From: Archaeoglobus_B sp964471215
GTDB lineage: Archaea; Halobacteriota; Archaeoglobi; Archaeoglobales; Archaeoglobaceae
Assembly (NCBI GenBank): GCA_964471215.1
Contig: CAYYFC010000029.1
Location: 1-19,739 of the forward strand
DNA length: 19,739 nucleotides
Direction of reading: 5' to 3'
Shown: positions 14,937-19,739 of the stretch, in pieces
Layout of the letters: the number at the start of each line of letters is the position of its first letter
Position numbering within the stretch: the stretch's first letter is position 1
Position numbers and translations under genes: made by a program
Notes under the pieces: generated by a model
The model's input: only the letters and a program-made list of their open reading frames with translations
Databases searched by the model: none
Told to the model about the DNA's origin: nothing

Positions 14937-15836
14937 GTGCGGGGGTTGCCGAGTCAGGCCAAAGGCGCCGGATTCAGGGTCCGGTCAGCCGAAAAAACTG
15001 AAGAAAAATATTATCAGGAAGCTATTATAGATTTTGATAAATATAAATCGGAATTTAGAGAATGGCTTTTTAATCAACTGTCTGAAAAGACAGCTAAAGA
15101 CTATTATAGGTATTGTGAAGAGCATTTAGCTGGAAAGAAAATAAACAATCCTAATGAGCTTGCCGAAATAGTTGAAGGCTTAGCTAAAAACAGGAAAGCA
15201 GCTATAAGAGATTTTATGAAGTTCTTAATTAAAAAAGGATATAGAACTAAATCACAACTGATAGACTTTCAGGCTGTTGTGGAGATACCAAAATCAGGAA
15301 TACGTCCAAGTTCTGAAGCATTCACTACTACAGAAAAGATCCTTGAAGCTCTGGAAAAGGTTAAATCAGATAAAAAGAAGCTAATGATTAGGTTATTGGC
15401 TTATACTGGATTAAGGCTTTCAGAGGCAGTTGATATGTTAAGGAACTTCGATCCTAAAGAGCTTACAATTCAAGAAAAAATAGCTAAGTATGATCTACTG
15501 GCAATGTATAAGAGGATAGGTAGTAAGAAAGCAAAGGCTGAAATGACTAAGAGAGCTTGGATTGCCTATATGCCGGCAGACTTTGCTAAACAGCTTAAAC
15601 GCATGGAAGTAACTGAAACCATGTTTAAAGGCAATAAGCTTGCAAATGGTATTGTTCATGCCAATCAACTACGTAAATGGCATTCTGACTTCCTTGATGA
15701 ACATGGAGTTCCTGAGGATGTAATTGAATTCCTACAAGGCAAAACTCCAGAAAAAATCTTAAGAAAGCACTATAAAGACTTAGAAAAGAAAGCTGATAGA
15801 TATTATGAAAAAGTAGTTGATGAATTTCCGTTTTAG
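14937..15836 (+). CDS. int: SSV-type tyrosine recombinase (integrase), C-terminal piece starting in the tRNA
   Basis: The 299-residue frame has a core-binding domain (about 38-105; FREWLFNQLSEKTAKDYYRY and RKAAIRDFMKFLIKKGYRTK). The catalytic domain follows (about 125-290): LLAYTGLRLSEAV with the first Arg, HANQLRKWHSDFL with the second His/Arg box, LQGKTPEKILRKHYKDL with the likely Tyr nucleophile. So the catalytic part is complete. The first ~16 codons are the tRNA-Leu 5' half read in frame, and the GTG start (14937) lies two bases outside the tRNA with no ribosome-binding site. The true N terminus on the free element was probably upstream of the attachment core and is now at the far end. 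This is the self-splitting SSV-type arrangement. Whether this piece is translated after integration is unclear. Confidence 0.85.
   Translation: MRGLPSQAKGAGFRVRSAEKTEEKYYQEAIIDFDKYKSEFREWLFNQLSEKTAKDYYRYCEEHLAGKKINNPNELAEIVEGLAKNRKAAIRDFMKFLIKKGYRTKSQLIDFQAVVEIPKSGIRPSSEAFTTTEKILEALEKVKSDKKKLMIRLLAYTGLRLSEAVDMLRNFDPKELTIQEKIAKYDLLAMYKRIGSKKAKAEMTKRAWIAYMPADFAKQLKRMEVTETMFKGNKLANGIVHANQLRKWHSDFLDEHGVPEDVIEFLQGKTPEKILRKHYKDLEKKADRYYEKVVDEFPF
14939..14985 (+). pseudogene. 5' half of tRNA-Leu(CAG), attachment-site core of the integrated element
   Basis: The bases fold as the first half of a tRNA-Leu. They give an acceptor 5' strand GCGGGGG (14939-14945), TT at positions 8-9, a D arm with GCC...GGC and an AGTCAGGCCAAA-type loop, and an anticodon stem CCGGA (14968-14972) / TCCGG (14980-14984) around TTCAGGG with anticodon CAG at 14975-14977. 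The variable arm, T arm (no GGTTCAAATCC) and 3' acceptor strand are missing. After about 14985 the sequence continues as integrase codons. This fits site-specific insertion with the core in the tRNA 5' half. The complete tRNA is then expected at the other end of the element, outside the window. Confidence 0.85.
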
Positions 15837-16147
15837 CTCTTCTTAATCTCATCTAATATTATTAATAAAATGATTAGATTTAGTATTGTGAAATAAGCGC
15901 ATATCATAGCTACGGCATAAGTTACACTTTCATGAATCGAATGAGCCAAATAAACCGCATTGTAAACATCATATCTCGTTATATTGTCAGTTAGGTTTGT
16001 ATAAATGCCATTTAGACTGAAAACTATTGTTGAATTCAGGTTCCAGAAGCTGAAAATAAGCTTATGAACAAATTCATGTGCATATATAAATATAAAAATG
16101 AATAAAAAAGCTATTAATATTAAGTGTTTAGCAAGTTTATCAGTCAT
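15833..16147 (-). CDS. Small membrane protein with an HEXXH motif
   Basis: The 104-residue protein has two hydrophobic segments (about 9-23 and 75-98). HEFVH at 24-28 directly follows the first, and a second His/Glu cluster, HSIHES (69-74), lies just before the second. HEXXH with a distant acidic or His residue is the layout of zinc metallopeptidases, and small membrane versions exist, but the protein is much shorter than known M50 or M48 enzymes. The loop between the segments has several possible N-glycosylation sites (NST, NLT, NIT). It is the last gene of the element operon: its start overlaps the 128-residue gene by four bases and its stop overlaps the integrase stop. The family is not recognised; the motif may be chance. 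Confidence 0.65.
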   Translation of the reverse strand: MTDKLAKHLILIAFLFIFIFIYAHEFVHKLIFSFWNLNSTIVFSLNGIYTNLTDNITRYDVYNAVYLAHSIHESVTYAVAMICAYFTILNLIILLIILDEIKKS

Positions 16148-16530
16148 AGTATCTTAAATTTCATAAAATATATGGCAATGGTGTAAGAAGACGGATTTTC
16201 TATATATACACTTGTATCTCCTAGCCATATAAGTGCTGGAGGAGATATTGATACGTAATCCCATACGTCCTCTGCAGTATTGTAATACCAATATTTAAGA
16301 GTTTCTGGCGAGCTAACAAGAAGGTAGAATCCAGGCTCAAAAGCACCACCAGATAGTTTAGAGTCTGCCTGCATAACCCTTTCTATAGTTTTTTCGTATT
16401 TAACTTCATGTGCATGGCTTGGAAGTCTCTCCACATCTAAAGTTCCACTAATTATATCAGAGGCATCGTGCTTGTGATCTCTTATAAAGGTTCCCTTCTG
16501 ATTTTCATCCGGAGGAATCTTTTTAACCAA
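16144..16530 (-). CDS. Tail-fibre-like structural protein
   Basis: The 128-residue protein contains DHKHDASDIISGTLDVERLP at 18-37 and then HAHEV. H-x-HDASDIISGTLDxxRLP is a motif I know from phage tail fibres and receptor-binding spikes, where histidine pairs can hold metal ions along a trimer. The C-terminal part is beta-rich and aromatic (YWYYNTAEDVWDYVSI, then SYTIAIYFMKFKI) and ends without a tail. It has no membrane segment. It lies six bases after the zinc-protein gene and overlaps the next gene by four bases. A surface fibre or adhesin of the virion is the best inference; remote similarity could not be tested. Confidence 0.7.
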   Translation of the reverse strand: MVKKIPPDENQKGTFIRDHKHDASDIISGTLDVERLPSHAHEVKYEKTIERVMQADSKLSGGAFEPGFYLLVSSPETLKYWYYNTAEDVWDYVSISPPALIWLGDTSVYIENPSSYTIAIYFMKFKIL

Positions 16531-16536
16531 CGTTTA

Positions 16537-16839
16537 TCACCTCTCCTTAAACTTAAACTCTACAGGCTTTTTCTTAGTCTTACATCTGTAGCAATAGAGC
16601 TTTTGCCAATTCTTAGCTTCATAGCTCCATACTGGAGTTTTGTGTCCGCATTCTAAAATAGCTACACCAATAGGACAGGATTTAGCTCTTTCAATAGTAG
16701 TTCCATCTGGCAATATGATTCTCTCAGTCGTTACCAGCTTTACCTTTCTTCCGAATTCATCTGTTGTTTCTATTATCTCCGATTTAGTTGATTTTTGTTC
16801 TAAAACTTTACCAGACCAATCAACCTTTTTCTCGATCAT
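16537..16839 (-). CDS. Small zinc-binding protein of the element
   Basis: The 100-residue protein has a C-terminal CGH (C64, H66) and a YCYRCK pair (C83, C86), with another Cys at 55, consistent with one zinc site. The N-terminal half is charged beta-type sequence (KVKLVTTERIILPDGTTIE). It ends in a basic KFKER. No family is recognised. Its position between two virion-like genes argues for a structural or assembly role rather than transcription control, but a zinc-finger regulator cannot be excluded. It begins nine bases after the 282-residue gene, and the ATG at 16839 follows GAGGTGATTAG-like ribosome-binding sequence. Confidence 0.72.
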   Translation of the reverse strand: MIEKKVDWSGKVLEQKSTKSEIIETTDEFGRKVKLVTTERIILPDGTTIERAKSCPIGVAILECGHKTPVWSYEAKNWQKLYCYRCKTKKKPVEFKFKER

Positions 16840-16848
16840 CTAATCACC

Positions 16849-17697
16849 TCAATCTTCTCTTTCATCGAATTGTTCAAAAAGTAGTTTAACAGTTCTTGCT
16901 TCAGTTTGATCTGCATCTGTATTATTTCTATATGCGACATCTAGTGGCTCATCTTGCGTAGGATATATGCTTTGCAAGCTAGCTAAAAAAGCGATATGAC
17001 TATCATGACTTTGTGATGCAGGTGATTCTGGTCTGTTTAAACCTATATTGCAGTGTTGATTGTAATCTGAAAATACAGAAACACCGTTTTCATAGGAACC
17101 ATATCCTTGCACTATTTTCCATTCATGAGTACCCGTAGTGGAACCTGAAACTGGTTTAGCTATCGTTCTAATGGATATTAAATGATATAGCTTTCCTGCT
17201 GGAGGAGTAACTGTTATTATTTCAGTTTGTCCAGCAGTTACCGTTGTACTCGATGAAGCATCAATACCTACTATTTTCCTAGCTCTACTCGTTTTAACTA
17301 TCTGATCGATATATACCGCTAGTTTATTCGCTACAGCTTTAATCCATTCCCATTCTCCAGCATCCGGATTGTAACCATAAACCTGAGCTTTTTCAGCCAC
17401 AGCCTGAATAGTTCCTATAGTTCCTGAAACTGGAAGTCTTGTATTGCTTACATAAGCCTTGAATCCGCTTTCAACAATCCTGTTTCTTATTTCGTTCCAG
17501 GTATCCTCATTTGCGTTTATTATGTATTCGTATAAATCAGCCATTAGCGTTTGACTCTTCTTGTAGGTTACAGGATACTTTTTGAGCAATTCTTCTAAAG
17601 CTGGAGCGTTAGTTCCATTAGTGTAAATGAATTTTCCTTCAACTGCCTTTAATGCATCCTTAATTTCCCTTAACAGCCTAATAACCTCCTCATCCAT
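16849..17697 (-). CDS. Hypothetical beta-rich virion protein
   Basis: This 282-residue protein is not recognised by name. The first ~25 residues form a charged helix (MDEEVIRLLREIKDALKAVE) that could be a coiled coil. The middle has alternating strands and helices. From about residue 163 the sequence is Thr/Ser/Val-rich and beta-like (STTVTAGQTEIITVTPPAG, KLYHLISIRTI, then YRNNTDADQTEARTVKLLF). This resembles jelly-roll or Ig-like domains of virus surface proteins, and that is an inference. No membrane segment or signal peptide is seen. It starts one base after the stop of the 343-residue membrane protein gene and precedes the zinc protein. Candidates are a capsid-associated or end-structure protein. 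Confidence 0.72.
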   Translation of the reverse strand: MDEEVIRLLREIKDALKAVEGKFIYTNGTNAPALEELLKKYPVTYKKSQTLMADLYEYIINANEDTWNEIRNRIVESGFKAYVSNTRLPVSGTIGTIQAVAEKAQVYGYNPDAGEWEWIKAVANKLAVYIDQIVKTSRARKIVGIDASSSTTVTAGQTEIITVTPPAGKLYHLISIRTIAKPVSGSTTGTHEWKIVQGYGSYENGVSVFSDYNQHCNIGLNRPESPASQSHDSHIAFLASLQSIYPTQDEPLDVAYRNNTDADQTEARTVKLLFEQFDERED

Positions 17698-17698
17698 A

Positions 17699-18730
17699 TC
17701 ACAACAACCTCCTTGCCGCTCCTAATCCTACGGCGTAACCTCCTACCCTTTCAACTTTTCTCGAAGGAGCATGAGATCCTACACTTATCCCTCCTCCGGA
17801 GGATCTTCTAACCCTAGAGGATCTTCTGATAACGGGCTTTCTAACTTCAGGCTGAGAAACTCCGGATTTTCTAACTACAGGCTTTCTAACTTCAGGAGAT
17901 TGAACCTTAGTCTCAGCTTTTTTAACTTCTTTTGCCGCAGCCGGAACAGCCATAGCTACGGTAGGAGCGCTAATAGCCTTTCCTAGCTTTAATACTGCTT
18001 TGCTCAATTCTACAGCCTTTATAACTCTAGGAATTCTCGTAGCTAAGCCTATTCCTTTTCCTATTCCTGCTAAAGCCAGTCCTGTAGCTACCGCAGCCTC
18101 TAACGGATGTGGAACTGCAGCTCCTGTAAAACCTGGTAAAAATGATACCGTATATCCTGGCTCATATACAACGTTCTTAGGAATATCGACATACATAGGC
18201 TCCTTAGCCGGCTCAGGCTTAGGAATCGGCTTTCTTACTTCTATGTTCACTTCTTCAGGCGTAGGCTCAGGAACTCCTCCTTTTGGCGGCTCTTTTGGTT
18301 TAAATCTTCTTGCTAACCTTTTAATTCCTTCAATCGCTCCAGCTATACCTAGCCATGTTGCTATATCGGTTAAAGCTCCTCCTATGTCAAATCCTCCGGA
18401 AGGTTCAGGCTTTAGCTCAGGCTTTCTCAATTTTTCAGTTCTTACAGCTATTTCAGTTTCAGGAGTTACCGTAGTTTCAGATTCTGTTTCGCTAGGTGTA
18501 GCAGGTTCAGTAGTAGTTATAGGTGTGGATCCTATTTTTTCACTACCGGTAAAGTATGGATCCAGCCAAATCTTATTTCTATCTAGCCACGAAGAATAAT
18601 CAGGATAGTTTTCCGGAATTTCTCCTCCTTCCTCCAATCCTTTTCCTAATTCGAATTCTCTTTTTCTAAGTAGGAAAAATAAAACCAATAATCCTATTCC
18701 GGCTGCAATTATCAAATGTTCCCTCTTCAT
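17699..18730 (-). CDS. Membrane-anchored Pro/Ser/Thr-rich element protein
   Basis: The 343-residue protein starts with a transmembrane helix (about 5-21, HLIIAAGIGLLVLFFLL) followed by RKRE, so the remainder is probably on one side of the membrane. A Thr/Glu/Pro-rich stretch (about 70-110), a Pro/Lys-rich stretch (about 148-185) and a hydrophobic Gly/Ala-rich segment (about 205-270) follow. Near the C terminus EVRKPV-type units occur twice (around 276 and 292), then Arg/Ser- and Gly-rich sequence. The long reverse frame at 18000-18599 on the other strand is a by-product of this composition. Such anchored, low-complexity proteins are common in archaeal virus envelopes and end fibres. Family not recognised. 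It sits two bases from the preceding gene. Confidence 0.72.
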   Translation of the reverse strand: MKREHLIIAAGIGLLVLFFLLRKREFELGKGLEEGGEIPENYPDYSSWLDRNKIWLDPYFTGSEKIGSTPITTTEPATPSETESETTVTPETEIAVRTEKLRKPELKPEPSGGFDIGGALTDIATWLGIAGAIEGIKRLARRFKPKEPPKGGVPEPTPEEVNIEVRKPIPKPEPAKEPMYVDIPKNVVYEPGYTVSFLPGFTGAAVPHPLEAAVATGLALAGIGKGIGLATRIPRVIKAVELSKAVLKLGKAISAPTVAMAVPAAAKEVKKAETKVQSPEVRKPVVRKSGVSQPEVRKPVIRRSSRVRRSSGGGISVGSHAPSRKVERVGGYAVGLGAARRLL

Positions 18731-18732
18731 CT

Positions 18733-19239
18733 TTATTTCCTCCTGAACAATAAAACTCCTATTATAATGGCTATTCCGGCAATAGGCAATAGAATCGTCC
18801 AGTTAAAGCCTTTCTTAGGCTTTGCTTCTGCAGAACTAGGTTTAGTTGAAGGTAATCTCCACTCCGGAATCGGAACTGGAATAATCGTATAAGGCTGATA
18901 TCCTGGAATTTGCTGAGATCTCATAACGTTTAACCATTCTTTATACAATTCTAGTTCCTTCTTAGCATTTTCCAGCATTTGTCTTTGAGCTTCTGCTTGC
19001 TCTTTGGCTTGTTCTTCAGGAGTTCTTATCATTAAAGCATGTCTTATATTTTCAATACCGATTCCTGTTAGAGTTAAGAATCCCATTGCACCGGCTCCCC
19101 AAGCAAGAGGCTTACCTACTACACTTCCGACATATCTTAATGCTCCTCCTAGTGTTTGCCATGCTCCAGGCTTTTTAGCCTTCTCGACTATTCCAGGAAT
19201 GTATCTAAAACCTCTTCTCATCAACAATCTCCAGCTCAT
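18733..19239 (-). CDS. Membrane protein with central coiled coil
   Basis: The 168-residue protein has a basic N terminus (MSWRLLMRRGFRYIP) and a hydrophobic Gly/Ala segment at about 38-62. A charged helix with coiled-coil character follows at about 73-108 (EEQAKEQAEAQRQMLENAKK), then a Pro-rich stretch (about 112-140) and a C-terminal transmembrane helix (about 147-165) ending FRRK. The layout suits a virion or membrane-scaffold protein. No known family is recognised. Its start overlaps the 81-residue gene by four bases and it ends two bases before the next gene. Confidence 0.72.
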   Translation of the reverse strand: MSWRLLMRRGFRYIPGIVEKAKKPGAWQTLGGALRYVGSVVGKPLAWGAGAMGFLTLTGIGIENIRHALMIRTPEEQAKEQAEAQRQMLENAKKELELYKEWLNVMRSQQIPGYQPYTIIPVPIPEWRLPSTKPSSAEAKPKKGFNWTILLPIAGIAIIIGVLLFRRK

Positions 19240-19481
19240 TTATGAAACCTCCTTAAAGTTAAAGCCAAAACACATCTTTTCTTCAGCTTATCTGTAACTT
19301 TAATCCTCTTACCTTTGTATTTTATAGTAGAACCAATTTCAGCATTCTTAACTTTCCTCAAAAAATCGGTAGGAATTTTTTGATCTCCTTTTATAATTCC
19401 GAGTCTCTTCAATTGTGCTCTTAATGCTCCAGGTTTTTCTATCGCCTTCTGGATCCAGTTTTTACTTTTCCTCCTTGCCAT
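19236..19481 (-). CDS. Small basic virus-type protein (WIQKAIEKPGALR motif)
   Basis: The 81-residue protein is very basic and begins MARRKSKNWIQKAIEKPGAL. A W-I-x-K-A-I-x-x-P-G-A-L-R segment followed by a basic body and a C-terminal LALTLRRF is a pattern I associate with small uncharacterised proteins of phages and archaeal viruses, often near structural genes. The function is unknown: nucleic-acid binding or a role in the virion core would suit the charge. It lies five bases after the 48-residue gene and overlaps the next gene by four bases. The virus association is recalled, not checked. Confidence 0.75.
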   Translation of the reverse strand: MARRKSKNWIQKAIEKPGALRAQLKRLGIIKGDQKIPTDFLRKVKNAEIGSTIKYKGKRIKVTDKLKKRCVLALTLRRFHK

Positions 19482-19486
19482 AACGA

Positions 19487-19633
19487 TCAGCCTCTAGCTC
19501 TCTCAACTTCCGATTTTGTGGCTTTTCCGACAATCTTTATCCTGCCATTCTTCAATCTCTTAGCTTTCATCCAGCATTTCGCTTTAGGATTGTAGAAATA
19601 TACGTATTTCTTACCTACAACCTTTTTAGCCAT
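19487..19633 (-). CDS. 48-residue basic protein of the element operon
   Basis: The small gene runs from ATG (19633-19631) to TGA (19489-19487) and encodes 48 residues. It begins MAKKVVGKKYVYFYNPKAKC and is rich in Lys and Arg, with one Cys. AGGTGATTGAA, a ribosome-binding-like site, lies just upstream. It sits five bases before both neighbours, within the tightly packed operon, which is the main support that it is real. No family is recognised. Confidence 0.65.
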   Translation of the reverse strand: MAKKVVGKKYVYFYNPKAKCWMKAKRLKNGRIKIVGKATKSEVERARG

Positions 19634-19638
19634 TTCAA

Positions 19639-19739
19639 TCACCTTTTACCAAACATATAGCCTACAAGACCCGTTATAGTAGCTAAAGTAGTAGCGAAAA
19701 TCTGCCCGTCGATTCCCTTAGCTAATGCGATTGCCTCCA
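19639..19739 (-). CDS. C-terminal end of a membrane protein, cut by the window edge
   Basis: Thirty-two residues and a TGA stop (19641-19639) are visible. They form a hydrophobic helix (IFATTLATITGLVGYMFG) ending in KR, preceded by EAIALAKGID. This looks like the last transmembrane segment of a small membrane protein. The start is outside the window. It is in line with and five bases upstream of the 48-residue gene, so it belongs to the same operon. It could be a small coat, holin-like or membrane protein; nothing visible decides. Confidence 0.6.
   Translation of the reverse strand, partial: EAIALAKGIDGQIFATTLATITGLVGYMFGKR

Larger units (their letters stand above)
14939..19739. mobile_element. 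One end of an integrated archaeal virus or plasmid
   Basis: The element begins in the split tRNA-Leu and continues past the window end. Its gene content differs sharply from the metabolic genes before it: an integrase on the plus strand, then a nine-gene minus-strand operon of small proteins with overlapping or near-touching ends, membrane segments, low-complexity regions and virion-like motifs. The integrase and operon stops overlap at 15833-15836, as in compact viral genomes. No packaging ATPase, replication protein or known major capsid protein is in the visible 4.8 kb, so virus against plasmid is not settled; virus is favoured by the fibre-like and beta-rich proteins. Confidence 0.75.

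Noticed and set aside
14939..14985. A trans-spliced (split) tRNA half as in Nanoarchaeum
   Set aside because: The break is after the anticodon stem and continues as integrase codons, with no complementary GC-rich tail or splice motif; insertion by the integrase explains it better.
18000..18599. 199-codon plus-strand frame
   Set aside because: It lies wholly inside the 343-residue minus-strand gene, has Gly/Ser/Pro composition mirroring that gene, and has no motif or ribosome-binding site.

Overview
The window reads as chromosomal DNA from a thermophilic euryarchaeon, most like the Archaeoglobales or a relative. Reasons: methenyltetrahydromethanopterin cyclohydrolase (C1/reverse-methanogenesis cofactor chemistry), archaeal ether-lipid genes (tetraether lipid synthase and geranylgeranylglyceryl phosphate synthase), the archaeal Lsm - L37e - PurF operon, TATA-type promoters with very short or absent leaders, and heavy AGA/AGG use. 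I could not run searches, so the genus is open. The prenyltransferase is of the group II type rather than the group I type known from Archaeoglobus fulgidus.

Layout. 1-296: decayed right end of an IS200/IS605-type element (TnpB tail plus terminal hairpin), then a promoter. 297-2712 (+): MEMO-family protein and a TPR protein, closely coupled. 2833-6765 (+): tetraether lipid synthase (Tes) carrying two inteins, one inside the radical-SAM CX3CX2C motif and one directly before the GGEP motif. 6863-9939 (-): a tightly overlapping operon, leuD - mch - epimerase - GGGP synthase. 10101-11878 (-): lsm - rpl37e - purF. 11940-12400: no convincing gene, but hairpins and possible mobile-element debris. 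12401-12877 (+): PUA protein, convergent with an ACT-domain protein and a TraB-family membrane protein (12945-14665, -).

From about 14939 to the window end is one extremity of an integrated virus or plasmid. It starts inside a tRNA-Leu(CAG) gene: only the 5' half of the tRNA (acceptor 5' strand, D arm, anticodon arm) is present and it runs in frame into a tyrosine recombinase. This is the layout of a self-splitting (SSV-type) integrase; the matching integrase N-terminal piece and an intact tRNA-Leu are predicted at the far end, outside the window. Converging on the integrase is a compact minus-strand operon of at least nine small genes with membrane segments, a tail-fibre-like motif, a beta-rich protein, a zinc-binding protein and basic proteins. 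It looks like a virion-structure module of an undescribed archaeal virus. I see no replication, packaging ATPase or recognisable major capsid gene in the visible part.

Functional threads: ether-lipid synthesis links Tes and GGGP synthase, which are convergent neighbours. Tes must lose both inteins before its iron-sulfur/SAM site can form, so splicing may gate tetraether formation. Mobile DNA appears in four forms: an IS605 relic, two inteins, possible debris near 12.2 kb, and the tRNA-integrated element.
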